The notes beneath the pieces are model-generated. The model had not been told where the DNA came from and did no database searches. It saw only the letters and a program-made list of their open reading frames with translations. The translations under genes were made by a program, and so were the position numbers. Of a stretch of DNA of 64,000 nt, positions 16,239 to 25,263 are shown in pieces. The DNA lies in contig NZ_CP093280.1 of the NCBI RefSeq assembly GCF_026651855.1, forward strand, positions 1,280,001-1,344,000. Direction: 5' to 3'. The stretch is from Pseudomonas silvicola. Lineage in GTDB: Bacteria; Pseudomonadota; Gammaproteobacteria; Pseudomonadales; Pseudomonadaceae. Position 1 is the first letter of the stretch. Each line of letters starts with the position of its first letter.

Positions 16239-18503
16239 ATGAGCCAGCCCACACACAGCCACAAGCACGACCACAAACACGACCATGAGCATGAGCATGA
16301 ACACGCCCATGCTGCCGTGAGCCTTCACGCCAGCCATGACCATGGTGGCTGCTGCGCCAGCGAGGCGCCGGCCACTGTGCGCCTGGGCGCCAAGGCCAGC
16401 GCCGATGCGCGGCTCAGCCGGTTCCGCATCGAGCAGATGGACTGCCCTACCGAGCAGACACTGATCCAGAACCGCCTGGGCAAGCTGGCCGGGGTCGAGG
16501 AACTGCAGTTCAACCTGATCAACCGGGTACTGGGTGTGCGCCATGCCCTGGCCGATGACAAAGCGATCGTCGCGGCTATCGCCGACCTGGGCATGCAGGC
16601 CGAACCATTGGACGGTGAAAGGGCCGGCGCTGCCAGCATCCCCGTTCGCAAGCACTGGTGGCCGCTGGCATTGTCCGGGGTGGCGGCGGTTGCAGCCGAG
16701 GCTGCCCATTTCAGCGGCATGGTGCCGCAATGGGGGATCGCCGGGCTGGCCTTGCTGGCCATCGTCAGCGGTGGCCTGGGTACCTACAAGAAGGGCTGGA
16801 TTGCCCTGAAGAACCGCAACCTGAACATCAACGCCCTGATGAGCATCGCCGTGACGGGCGCATTGCTGATCGGCCAGTGGCCCGAGGCGGCCATGGTGAT
16901 GTTCCTGTTCACCGTGGCCGAATTGATCGAAGCTCGCTCCCTGAGCCGGGCGCGCAACGCCATCGGCAGCCTGCTGCAGCTGACCCCCGAGCGGGCCACG
17001 GTGCGCCAGGCGGACGGCCAATGGGTCGAACAGCAAGCCAAGGATATCGCGCTGGACGCCGTGGTGCGGGTACGCCCCGGCGAGCGCATCGCCCTGGATG
17101 GCGAGGTAGTGACGGGGCAATCCAGTGTCGATCAGGCCGCCATCACCGGTGAAAGTCTGCCGGTGGAGAAAACCCTGGGCGACAAGGTGTTCGCCGGTAC
17201 CATCAACCAGGCGGGCGCCCTGGAGTACCGGGTAACCGCGTTGGCGGATAATTCGACCCTGGCGCGCATCATTCACGCGGTGGAACAGGCCCAGGGTGCC
17301 CGGGCGCCGACCCAGCGCTTTGTGGATAACTTCTCCCGCTACTACACGCCCGCGGTATTCGCTCTGGCGTTGGCCGTGGCGGTGCTGCCACCGTTGCTCA
17401 TGGCCGGTACCTGGTTCGACTGGATCTACCGCGCGCTGGTGCTGCTGGTGGTCGCGTGCCCGTGCGCCCTGGTCATCTCGACGCCGGTGACCATCGTCAG
17501 CGGCCTGGCCGCGGCGGCGCGCAAGGGCATCCTGATCAAAGGGGGGGTGCACCTGGAAGGGGGGCACCGTCTGGACTACCTGGCGCTGGACAAGACTGGC
17601 ACCTTGACCCATGGCAAGCCCGTGCAGACCGATTTCGTACCCCTGAAGGCTGCATTCGCCACGCATGCCGAGCAGATCGCCGCCAGCCTGGCCGCGCGCT
17701 CCGACCATCCGGTGTCCCAGGCCATAGCCCGGCCGGCGCTGGAGGCGGGTGACGCGTTGCTGGAAGTGGCCGACTTGCAGGCCCTGACTGGCCGCGGCGT
17801 GCGGGGCAGCATCGAGGGCCAGGTCTACCACCTGGGCAACCATCGCCTGGTGGAAGAGTTGGGCCTTTGCTCGCCGGCACTGGAAACGCAGCTCGACAGC
17901 CTGGAGCGTCAGGGCAAGAGCGTGGTGGTGCTGCTGGACGCCAGCGGCCCACTGGCCTTCTTCGCCGTGGCCGATACCGTGCGCGACACCAGCCGTGAGG
18001 CCATAGCCCAGCTGCATGCCCTGGGCATCAAGACGGTGATGCTGACCGGGGACAACCCGCACACGGCCGAGGCAATCGCCGCCCAGGTGGGCATCGACGA
18101 AGCCCGGGGCAACCTGTTGCCAGCCGACAAGCTGCAGGCCATCGAAGCCCTGTATGCCCAAGGCCACCGCGTGGGCATGGTTGGCGATGGCATCAATGAC
18201 GCGCCGGCCCTGGCCCGTGCCGAACTGGGCTTTGCCATGGCCGCGGCGGGCACCGACACCGCCATCGAGACGGCCGACGTGGCGCTGATGGACGACGACT
18301 TGCGTAAAATACCCGCGTTCGTCAGGCTCTCGCGCCAGACTCGGGCGATACTGATGCAGAATATCGTGCTCGCCCTGGTGATCAAAGCCGTGTTTCTGGG
18401 CATGACCTTCGCGGGTCTGGCGACGATGTGGATGGCGGTGTTCGCCGACATGGGCGTCAGTCTGCTGGTGGTTTTCAACGGTTTGAGGCTGTTGCGCAAG
18501 TAA
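16239..18503 (+). CDS. cadA: Cd/Zn/Pb-exporting P1B-type ATPase CadA
   Basis: Inner-membrane heavy-metal pump of 754 aa. It begins with a His/Asp/Glu-rich metal-binding tail (residues 1-35), followed by an HMA-like domain around EQMDCPTEQ, paired membrane helices, the actuator motif TGES, the ion-binding CPC motif at residues 407-409 (VVACPCALVIS), the phosphorylation site DKTGTLT from residue 451, and the ATP-binding hinge GDGINDAPAL. CPC with the HMA and His tail places it in the Zn/Cd/Pb (P1B-2) group. It is divergent from, and controlled by, cadR. Confidence 0.95.
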   Translation: MSQPTHSHKHDHKHDHEHEHEHAHAAVSLHASHDHGGCCASEAPATVRLGAKASADARLSRFRIEQMDCPTEQTLIQNRLGKLAGVEELQFNLINRVLGVRHALADDKAIVAAIADLGMQAEPLDGERAGAASIPVRKHWWPLALSGVAAVAAEAAHFSGMVPQWGIAGLALLAIVSGGLGTYKKGWIALKNRNLNINALMSIAVTGALLIGQWPEAAMVMFLFTVAELIEARSLSRARNAIGSLLQLTPERATVRQADGQWVEQQAKDIALDAVVRVRPGERIALDGEVVTGQSSVDQAAITGESLPVEKTLGDKVFAGTINQAGALEYRVTALADNSTLARIIHAVEQAQGARAPTQRFVDNFSRYYTPAVFALALAVAVLPPLLMAGTWFDWIYRALVLLVVACPCALVISTPVTIVSGLAAAARKGILIKGGVHLEGGHRLDYLALDKTGTLTHGKPVQTDFVPLKAAFATHAEQIAASLAARSDHPVSQAIARPALEAGDALLEVADLQALTGRGVRGSIEGQVYHLGNHRLVEELGLCSPALETQLDSLERQGKSVVVLLDASGPLAFFAVADTVRDTSREAIAQLHALGIKTVMLTGDNPHTAEAIAAQVGIDEARGNLLPADKLQAIEALYAQGHRVGMVGDGINDAPALARAELGFAMAAAGTDTAIETADVALMDDDLRKIPAFVRLSRQTRAILMQNIVLALVIKAVFLGMTFAGLATMWMAVFADMGVSLLVVFNGLRLLRK

Positions 18504-18513
18504 GAGGGTGGTG

Positions 18514-19377
18514 ATGCTCAGTGCCGAGCTGAAGGCGTTCTACATGGTGGCCCGGCTGGGCAGCATTACCCTGGCGGCGAAGAAGCTGGGGCTCAGCCAG
18601 CCGACGGTGACCACCCAGATCCGCCATCTGGAGAGCCAGTACGCGGTAGAGCTGTTCTACCGCGGTGGCAGGCGCCTGACCCTCAGCGACGACGGCGTCC
18701 GGCTGTTGCCGATGGTCAAGACACTGTTGCAGCAGGAAGCCGACATCGAGTTTTTCCTGCGCAACAGTGGTCAGGCCGAAGGCGCGCTGCGCATCGCTGC
18801 CACGGCGCCGTACTACATCCTCGACCTAGTGAAGATATTCCGTCAGCGCCTGCCGCAGGTGGAGGTGTCCATGGAAATCGGCAACTCCCAGCAGGTGCTG
18901 GAGATGCTGGAAGACTACCGGGTCGATATCGCCGCCTCGTCCCAATTGCTGGAAGACACCCGCCTGGTGCGCCGGGTGCTCGGCACCGACCCGCTGGTGC
19001 TGGCCGTGCACCGCAGCCACCCGCTGGCCGTGCACGGCCAGGTGCCCCTGAGCGCCCTGGCCGGGCAGTGCCTGCTGGTGCGCGAGCGCGGCTCGACCAC
19101 CCGGAGCCTGACCGAGGCGTGGTTGAAAAACGAACAGGTCAACTACGGCACCTTGCTGGAGATCGGTAGCCGCGAGTCCATTCGTGAAGCGGTGCTGCGC
19201 AACATCGGCATCAGCCTGATTGCCCGCCACGAAGTGCCGCACAACCCCGACCTCAAGGTGTTGACCATCGACAATGCGCCGGTGATGCACGAGTACCTGT
19301 ACTGCCTGAAGGAACGCCGTCAGGCGCGCTTGCCTGCGGCCTTTCTGGGTTTGGCGCAGGAAGTATCGGCGCTCTGA
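18514..19377 (+). CDS. LysR-family regulator, phosphonate-operon type
   Basis: A 287 aa LysR regulator: N-terminal winged helix (LGSITLAAKKLGLSQPTVTT, then QIRHLE) and a periplasmic-binding-like effector domain. ATG 18514 has a GAGGG site 5 nt upstream; GTG 18508 is also in frame. It starts 10 bp after cadA, but its likely partner is the phosphonate transport operon 155 bp downstream on the same strand, since a LysR gene adjoining aminoethylphosphonate ABC genes and FAD/HD enzymes is a recurrent arrangement. The effector is presumably aminoethylphosphonate or a derivative. Confidence 0.82.
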   Translation: MLSAELKAFYMVARLGSITLAAKKLGLSQPTVTTQIRHLESQYAVELFYRGGRRLTLSDDGVRLLPMVKTLLQQEADIEFFLRNSGQAEGALRIAATAPYYILDLVKIFRQRLPQVEVSMEIGNSQQVLEMLEDYRVDIAASSQLLEDTRLVRRVLGTDPLVLAVHRSHPLAVHGQVPLSALAGQCLLVRERGSTTRSLTEAWLKNEQVNYGTLLEIGSRESIREAVLRNIGISLIARHEVPHNPDLKVLTIDNAPVMHEYLYCLKERRQARLPAAFLGLAQEVSAL

Positions 19378-19461
19378 TCCGCACGCAGTTGCTTCACTCG
19401 CGGGGGAAAGCGCCCGGTCACGGTTACAACCCAAATCCGCCAATACCACTATCGGCAGCTT

Positions 19462-19489
19462 TTGCCTTACTGCCACAGCAGGTTAGCAA
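19462..19489 (+). promoter_or_regulatory. Possible LysR operator ahead of the phosphonate operon
   Basis: An imperfect dyad with outer arms TTGC / GCAA and inner arms CTGC / GCAG (19462-19489) sits 42 bp before the transporter ATPase start. A possible -10, TAGGAT, is at 19498-19503. The symmetric T-to-A ends suit a LysR-type site. Inferred from symmetry and position only. Confidence 0.4.
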
Positions 19490-19531
19490 TCGCTGCCTAG
19501 GATGAGCCCATCTGCTCGATGAGGTCCGTCC

Positions 19532-20593
19532 ATGAACACGATCAACACCCCCGGCGCCCGCATGGCCGTGCGCGGCATCCACAAGCGTTTCGGGGCTTTC
19601 ACGGCGCTCGACGACGTGTCCCTGGACGTCGCCGCCGGTGAACTGGTGTGCCTGCTGGGGCCCTCGGGTTGTGGCAAGACCACGCTGCTGCGCTGCATCG
19701 CCGGCCTGGAGCGCCAGGACCGAGGCCAGTTGTTCATCGGCGACCGCGACGTCTCCCTGTTGCCGCCCCAGGCCCGGGACTACGGCATTCTGTTCCAGTC
19801 CTACGCACTGTTTCCCAACCTCAACGTGGAAGCCAACATCGCCTATGGCCTGGCGGGGCTGAGCCGTGAGGAAACCCGCAAGCGCGTGGGCGATATGCTG
19901 GAACTGGTGGGCCTGCTGGGCAGCGAAAGGAAATTCCCCGGCCAGTTGTCCGGCGGCCAGCAACAGCGCGTGGCGCTGGCTCGCGCCTTGGCGCCGGCAC
20001 CCTCGTTGCTGCTGCTGGATGAACCGATGTCGGCGCTGGACGCTCGAGTCCGCGAGCACCTGTGCACCGAGCTGCGCCAGCTGCAGCGCCAGTTGGGTAT
20101 CACCACGCTGATGGTTACCCACAATCAGGACGAGGCCATGCTGATGGCCGACCGCATTGCCGTGATGAACAACGGTCAGGTCGAGCAATACGCCAGCGCC
20201 CAGGAAATCTACGACAAACCCGCCACCCCGTTCGTCGCCGAGTTCGTCGGGCAGGGCAACTGGCTGCCATTCCAGCGCAGCAGCGACAGCCATGCACGTG
20301 TCGGCGGCATGGACATGCGCCTGGCCCCGGATGCCAGCCGCGCCCATAGCGGCCGCCTGTTCTGTCGTCCGGAAGCCGTCAGCGTGAACCCCACCGTGCA
20401 CGAGGAAAACCTGTTCCCGGCCCGCGTGCGGGAAATCACGTTCCTGGGCAACCGCTGCCGCATGAGCTTTGAGTTCAACCAGTTCCCCGGCCATGCGCTG
20501 CTGGCCGAAGTGGCGCCCGAATCAATGCCGCGCCTGGGTAGCCCCGACATCTGGGTAGCCTTGCCACCGCGCAGCCTTCAGGTGTTTGCCTGA
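19532..20593 (+). CDS. phnT: Aminoethylphosphonate-type ABC transporter ATP-binding protein
   Basis: A 353 aa ATPase of the iron/phosphonate/spermidine importer class. Visible motifs are Walker A GPSGCGKTT, Q-loop LFQSYALF, signature LSGGQQQR, Walker B LLLLDEPMSALD and switch His (VTHNQDEAM), followed by a C-terminal regulatory (TOBE-like) domain from about residue 245. It leads an operon with a two-domain permease and a binding protein, matching the 2-aminoethylphosphonate transporter set (PhnS2/T2/U2). The permease start lies 1 bp after its stop. Confidence 0.85.
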   Translation: MNTINTPGARMAVRGIHKRFGAFTALDDVSLDVAAGELVCLLGPSGCGKTTLLRCIAGLERQDRGQLFIGDRDVSLLPPQARDYGILFQSYALFPNLNVEANIAYGLAGLSREETRKRVGDMLELVGLLGSERKFPGQLSGGQQQRVALARALAPAPSLLLLDEPMSALDARVREHLCTELRQLQRQLGITTLMVTHNQDEAMLMADRIAVMNNGQVEQYASAQEIYDKPATPFVAEFVGQGNWLPFQRSSDSHARVGGMDMRLAPDASRAHSGRLFCRPEAVSVNPTVHEENLFPARVREITFLGNRCRMSFEFNQFPGHALLAEVAPESMPRLGSPDIWVALPPRSLQVFA

Positions 20594-20594
20594 G

Positions 20595-22316
20595 ATGGCC
20601 GCGCCAATGAGCCTGCCAGTGGCCAATGCCAAGGTGCCGGCGCAGTCGTCCTCTGGCGCGCTGGGTGACCGGTTGTTCGTGGTCGGCGGCAAGTTGCTGT
20701 TGCTGGCCTTCCTCTGCGTCGCGGTGCTGATGCCGTTGCTGGCCATTTTCTGGCGCGGGTTCACGCCGGTCGCTGGCGGCGGGTGGGTGGCGGCGAAGGA
20801 ACTGCTGGCCAGTGATAATTTCCACTGGTTATTGGGCAACAGCCTCAAGGTTTCTTTCAGTGTGGCTGGCATTGTGGTGCCGGTGGCCTACCTGTTCGCC
20901 TACGCCCTGCAGCGCACATTGATCCCCGGCAAGGCCGTGTGGCGCGGCATCTCCCTGCTGCCGCTGCTGGCCCCATCGATGCTCCCGGGCATCGCCCTGG
21001 TCTACCTGTTCGGCAACCAGGGCTGGCTGCGCGGGCTGGTAGCCGACAACATCTACGGTTTCTGGGGGATTGTGCTGGGGGAGGCGATCTACACCTTTCC
21101 CCATGCGCTGATGATCCTGCTGTCGGCGCTGTCACTGGCCGATGCCCGGCTGTTCGATGCCGCTTCCAGCATGGGGGCCAGCCCGTGGCGTGCCTACCGC
21201 AGCATTACCTGGCCGGCCAGCCGCCAGGCAGTGTTCGCAGCGTTCTGCCTGGTGTTTACCCTGACCATCACTGACTTTGGTGTGCCGGTAGTGGTGGGGG
21301 GCGACTACCAGGTGCTGGCACTGGAGGCCTACAAGGCCGTGGTCGGGCAGCAGCAGTTCGGCCGCGGTGCGCTGATCGGTATGGTCCTGCTGTTGCCCGC
21401 GCTGTTGAGCTTTGCGGTTGACGCCTGGCTGCGCCGCCGCCATGGCGAGGCCATGAGCGGCCGCGCACAGGTGTTTCGCCCGGCGCCATCGCGGCTGCGC
21501 GACGGCTGCTACCTGGCCTTGGTGTTGCTGGTCTGCGCTGCCTTGCTGCTGGTGGTGGGCATGGCGGTGTACTCGTCGCTGGTGAAGTTCTGGCCTTACA
21601 ACCTGTCGCTGTCGCTGGTGCATTACCAGTTCGATACCACGGCCGGCGGTGGCTGGCTGGCCTACAGCAACAGCGTGAAGATGGCCCTTGGCACAGCCCT
21701 GATCGGCAGCGCGGTGATCTTCACCGGCGCCTACCTGATGGAAAAAACCCAGGGCCTGCGCCGCCTTAACCTGCTCCTGCGCCTGCTCAGTTTCGTGCCG
21801 ATGGCCGTGCCGGGCCTGGTACTGGGGCTGGGCTACGTCTTCTTCTTCAACCTGGGCGGCAACCCGCTGCACCTGTTCTACGGGACCATGACCCTGCTGG
21901 TGGTGTGCACCATCGCCCATTACATGACCACCGCGCAGATGACCGCCACCACGGCCCTGCGCCAGCTGGACGGGGAGTTCGAAGCGGCGGCGCTGTCGCT
22001 CAAGGCACCGCTGTACCGGCACTACCTGAGGGTGACGGTGCCGATCTGCCTGCCGGCGCTGCTGGACATCATCCGCTACCTGTTCGTGTCGGCGATGACC
22101 ACGGTGTCGGCGGCCATCTTGCTCTACAGCCCCGACACCATCCTGGCAGCGGTGGCGGTACTGAACATGGACGACGCCGGCAATGTCGGCGGCGCGGCGG
22201 CCATGTCCACTTTGATCCTGCTGACCTCGGCGGCGGTGTCCGTGCTGCTGGCCTGGGCCTCACGCGGGCTGTTAAGCCGCTCCCAGGCCTGGCGCCAGGG
22301 CGCACCTGGCCACTGA
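20595..22316 (+). CDS. phnU: Aminoethylphosphonate-type ABC transporter fused permease
   Basis: A 573 aa membrane protein made of two fused permease halves with about 12 membrane segments. Each half carries an EAA loop contacting the ATPase (for example DARLFDAASSMGASPWRAYR in the first half and LDGEFEAAALSLKAPLYRHY in the second). Such fused permeases are typical of ferric-iron and aminoethylphosphonate importers. ATG 20595 is chosen; ATG 20607 is a possible alternative. The neighbouring LysR, FAD-oxidase and HD genes favour phosphonate rather than iron as substrate. Confidence 0.85.
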   Translation: MAAPMSLPVANAKVPAQSSSGALGDRLFVVGGKLLLLAFLCVAVLMPLLAIFWRGFTPVAGGGWVAAKELLASDNFHWLLGNSLKVSFSVAGIVVPVAYLFAYALQRTLIPGKAVWRGISLLPLLAPSMLPGIALVYLFGNQGWLRGLVADNIYGFWGIVLGEAIYTFPHALMILLSALSLADARLFDAASSMGASPWRAYRSITWPASRQAVFAAFCLVFTLTITDFGVPVVVGGDYQVLALEAYKAVVGQQQFGRGALIGMVLLLPALLSFAVDAWLRRRHGEAMSGRAQVFRPAPSRLRDGCYLALVLLVCAALLLVVGMAVYSSLVKFWPYNLSLSLVHYQFDTTAGGGWLAYSNSVKMALGTALIGSAVIFTGAYLMEKTQGLRRLNLLLRLLSFVPMAVPGLVLGLGYVFFFNLGGNPLHLFYGTMTLLVVCTIAHYMTTAQMTATTALRQLDGEFEAAALSLKAPLYRHYLRVTVPICLPALLDIIRYLFVSAMTTVSAAILLYSPDTILAAVAVLNMDDAGNVGGAAAMSTLILLTSAAVSVLLAWASRGLLSRSQAWRQGAPGH

Positions 22317-22364
22317 CCGATTGCTGCAAACCACACTGACCTCCACTGACTCAGGAAACGCACC

Positions 22365-23390
22365 ATGTTCAAGCCACTTGCTCTTGTCGCTGCCGTTGTT
22401 GCCGCTTTCAGCCTGCAGGCCAGCGCAGCCAATACCCAACTGACCGTATACACGGCCCTGGAGCCAGAGCAACTGACCACCTACAAAGAGGCGTTCGAGA
22501 AGGCCAACCCGGACATCGAGATCAAGTGGGTGCGTGATTCCACCGGCATCGTCACTGCCAAACTGCTGGCTGAAAAGGACCGGCCGCAGGCTGATGCCGT
22601 GTGGGGCCTGGCGGCTTCCAGCCTGGCGATTCTCGACCAGCAGGGCATGCTCCAGGCTTATTCGCCCCGGGACCTGGGCAAGATCGGCGCGAACTACCGC
22701 GATGCCGCCAACCCGCCGAAGTGGGTGGGCATGGATGTGTGGGCGGCGACCATCTGCTTCAACACCGTGGAAGCCGAGAAGCAGGGCCTGACCAGGCCGG
22801 TGAGCTGGCAGGACCTGACCAAACCCGAGTACAAGGGCAAGATCGTGATGCCCAACCCGGCGTCCTCGGGCACTGGTTTCCTGGATGTGAGCGCCTGGTT
22901 GCAGACCTACGGCGAGCAGCAGGGCTGGGCTTACATGGATGGGCTGCACCAGAACATCGGCCAGTACGTTCATTCCGGCTCCAAGCCTTGCAAGCTGGCG
23001 GCTTCGGGTGAGTTCCCGATTGGCATCTCGTTCGAATACCCCGCGGTGCAGCTCAAGCGTCAGGGCGCGCCGCTGGACATCATCCTGCCCAAGGAAGGCC
23101 TGGGGTGGGAGATCGAAGCCACGGCGGTGATCAAGGGTACGCCGCATGAAGAGGCGGCGAAGAAGCTGGCCGACTTCTCCGCCAGCCCCGTGGCCATGGC
23201 GCTGTACAAGGAAAACTTCGCCGTGCTGGCCCAGCCGGGCATCGCCAAGCCGCAGACCGAATTGCCTGCCGACTATGAGCAACGCCTGATCAAGAACGAC
23301 TTTGGCTGGGCTTCGAAAAACCGCGACAGCATCCTTACCGAATGGCGCAAGCGCTACGACGGCAAGTCCGAGAAGGTTGCCGCCCAATAA
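22365..23390 (+). CDS. phnS: Aminoethylphosphonate-type periplasmic binding protein
   Basis: A 341 aa extracellular solute-binding protein with a signal peptide of about 22 residues (cleavage near LQASA|AN). The mature part begins with QLTVYTALEPEQLTTYKEAF, typical of the family-1 binding proteins that serve iron and phosphonate ABC systems, and continues with the RDSTGIVTAKLLAEKDRPQA segment. It lies third in the importer operon, 48 bp after the permease. The phosphonate assignment comes from the neighbouring catabolic genes; a ferric-iron binding protein would be the main alternative. Confidence 0.83.
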   Translation: MFKPLALVAAVVAAFSLQASAANTQLTVYTALEPEQLTTYKEAFEKANPDIEIKWVRDSTGIVTAKLLAEKDRPQADAVWGLAASSLAILDQQGMLQAYSPRDLGKIGANYRDAANPPKWVGMDVWAATICFNTVEAEKQGLTRPVSWQDLTKPEYKGKIVMPNPASSGTGFLDVSAWLQTYGEQQGWAYMDGLHQNIGQYVHSGSKPCKLAASGEFPIGISFEYPAVQLKRQGAPLDIILPKEGLGWEIEATAVIKGTPHEEAAKKLADFSASPVAMALYKENFAVLAQPGIAKPQTELPADYEQRLIKNDFGWASKNRDSILTEWRKRYDGKSEKVAAQ

Positions 23391-23464
23391 CTCGACTTGT
23401 GGGCCGGCACACAGGTGATGCCTGTGTGCCGCACATGCGGTACGTCTTCATGCAAGGAAAGGAC

Positions 23465-24619
23465 ATGACTCAACACAGCGACATGCTCATCGTCGGTGCC
23501 GGCATCCTGGGCCTGTCCCATGCCTACGCCGCCGCCAGGCGCGGCCTGAAGGTGCGGGTATTCGAGCGCAGTTCGACGCCCCTGGGCGCTTCGGTGCGCA
23601 ACTTCGGCCAGGCGCTGGTCACTGGCCAGCCGGTGGGCCAGATGCACCAGTTGGCCAAGGCCAGCCGTGGCCTGTGGGCGCACTGGGCCGAACAGGCCGG
23701 GTTTGCCTTGAAGCGCCACGGCTCGCTGCTGTTTGCCCGCAACGCGCTCGAATACCAACTGCTGGAAAGCTTCTGCGCCGAACGTGCCGAGCAGCACGGT
23801 TACAGGGTCGAGCTGCTGCAAGGTGAGGCGCTGAACAAGCTGTACGGCGGGCAATTCCGCCACCACCACGCGGCGCTGCTAGGGCTGGACGACCAGCAGC
23901 TGTATTCGCGCGAAGCCATCCCTGCACTGGTGGCGTTCCTGCGCGGGCAGGGCGTGGAGTTTCACTTTTCCACCCTGGTGCGCGATGTGGAGCCGGGGCG
24001 TCTGCGCAGTACCGCCGGCACCTTCACCGGTACGCACACCGTGGTGTGTTCGGGGCACGACTACCAGACCCTGCTCAGTGACGCCATGGCCGCCCTTGAA
24101 CCCCAGGTGTGCCGCCTGCAGATGCTGCGCGTACGCCCGCAGTTCGAGCTGGACCTGCAACAGTCCGTGCTCACCGGCCTGAGCTGCCTGCATTACGGCG
24201 CTTTCGACGGCCTGCCGGAGACCGAAGCGCTGCGGGCGCAGGTCCGCAGGGACACGCCTCACCTGGTCGAGCAAGGTATCCACCTGTTGGTCAGCCCCAC
24301 GCCATACCGCGAATTGATCATCGGCGACTCGCACCACTATGGCCGTGACGCCTCGCCCTTCAACGCCGAACAGGTAGACGACTGGATGATTGAACTGGCC
24401 GAACAGACCCTGGGCGGCAGACTCAAGGTGGTAGAGCGTTGGCAGGGCGTGTACGGCGCCAAGGGCCGCCGACCGTTTTCGCTGCTGCGGGTAGCGCCGG
24501 GCCTGAGTTCGGCCCTGATGCACACTGGCGTGGGCATGAGCGTGGGCCCGGCGCTGGGCGAGCGGAACGTCGCCGACCTGCTGGGCGAAGCGCCCCATGG
24601 CCTGCAGGTACTGGAATGA
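23465..24619 (+). CDS. FAD-dependent oxidase of phosphonate operons (TIGR03364 type)
   Basis: A 384 aa DAO-family flavoprotein: the N-terminal Rossmann motif GAGILGLSHAYAAARRG binds FAD, followed by FERSSTPLGASVRNFGQA, and the C-terminal part has a conserved basic cluster (GVYGAKGRRPFSLL) and HTGVGMSVGPALGE. Members found in phosphonate clusters have been linked to oxidation of N-methylated aminoethylphosphonate. ATG 23465 has a strong AAGGAAAGG site. Its stop overlaps the HD gene start (ATGA), so the two enzymes are coupled. The exact substrate cannot be decided here. Confidence 0.83.
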   Translation: MTQHSDMLIVGAGILGLSHAYAAARRGLKVRVFERSSTPLGASVRNFGQALVTGQPVGQMHQLAKASRGLWAHWAEQAGFALKRHGSLLFARNALEYQLLESFCAERAEQHGYRVELLQGEALNKLYGGQFRHHHAALLGLDDQQLYSREAIPALVAFLRGQGVEFHFSTLVRDVEPGRLRSTAGTFTGTHTVVCSGHDYQTLLSDAMAALEPQVCRLQMLRVRPQFELDLQQSVLTGLSCLHYGAFDGLPETEALRAQVRRDTPHLVEQGIHLLVSPTPYRELIIGDSHHYGRDASPFNAEQVDDWMIELAEQTLGGRLKVVERWQGVYGAKGRRPFSLLRVAPGLSSALMHTGVGMSVGPALGERNVADLLGEAPHGLQVLE

Positions 24620-25176
24620 TCCGTGCCGAACAGCGAGTGCGGGAGGTGTTCGCGCTGTATGAGCGCCATGGTGGCAGTGACTACATTGGCGAACCGGTGT
24701 CGCAGCTCGAACACATGTCCCAGGCCGCGCAGCTGGCCATGGCCGAAGGCTTCGATGATGAAGTGGTGCTGGCGGCGTTTTTTCACGATATCGGACACAT
24801 CTGCGCCGATCAGGTGGAGAGCATGGGCGGTTACGGCGCGGTCAGCCACGAGCGCCTGGGCGCTGATTATCTGCGCCGCCAGGGCTTCAGCGAGCGCCTG
24901 GCGAAGCTGGTGGAGTATCACGTCCAGGCCAAGCGTTACCTGACCCTGCGTGCCCCGGGTTATTACCAGCGCCTGAGCGAAGCCAGCCGGCGTACCCTGG
25001 AGTATCAGGGCGGTGTGATGAGCGCTGAAGAGGCCGACGCGTTCGAACGCGACCCGCTGTGCCAGGCCAGCCTGCGCTTGCGACACTGGGACGAAGCGGC
25101 CAAGCGCCCCGATGTACCGGTGCTGGACCTGGAGCTGCTGAAGGCCAAGGCCACCACCCTGCTCAATGGCCCGTAG
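24616..25176 (+). CDS. phnZ: PhnZ-like HD-domain di-iron oxygenase for phosphonates
   Basis: A 186 aa HD-domain protein of the phosphonate-operon family. PhnZ splits the C-P bond of 2-amino-1-hydroxyethylphosphonate with O2 using two irons. All key positions appear one or two residues earlier than in PhnZ: Y23 and E26 (DYIGEPVSQLEH), H33, H57-D58 (FFHDIGH), H78, H102 and D159. This supports an oxygenase rather than a phosphohydrolase. The usual partner dioxygenase PhnY is not in the window. The last codons overlap a dispersed repeat starting at 25173. Confidence 0.8.
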   Translation: MIRAEQRVREVFALYERHGGSDYIGEPVSQLEHMSQAAQLAMAEGFDDEVVLAAFFHDIGHICADQVESMGGYGAVSHERLGADYLRRQGFSERLAKLVEYHVQAKRYLTLRAPGYYQRLSEASRRTLEYQGGVMSAEEADAFERDPLCQASLRLRHWDEAAKRPDVPVLDLELLKAKATTLLNGP

Positions 25177-25223
25177 CAGCGGACCTGGCCGCGTCACGAA
25201 CGCCGCGCAGCATCAGGCCTGCC
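25173..25223. repeat. Dispersed intergenic repeat, copy 1
   Basis: Begins GTAGCAGCGGACCTGGCCGC, includes the phnZ-like stop codon, and continues through CGCCGCGCAGCATCAGGC. The same two blocks, in the same order and spacing, recur at 56527-56577, and the first block recurs at 28591. It is probably a REP-type element sitting at a 3' gene end. Confidence 0.65.
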
Positions 25224-25263
25224 TCCGCACCGCCGACATGGCCCGGAATGGCCCGGACCGCTG

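Noticed and set aside
16224-18167. A 647-codon minus-strand open frame opposite cadA
   Set aside because: Antisense shadow; cadA has every P-type ATPase motif.
20475-22022. Minus-strand open frames opposite the phosphonate permease
   Set aside because: Low-complexity Gln/His/Ala-rich shadows with no ribosome sites or families.
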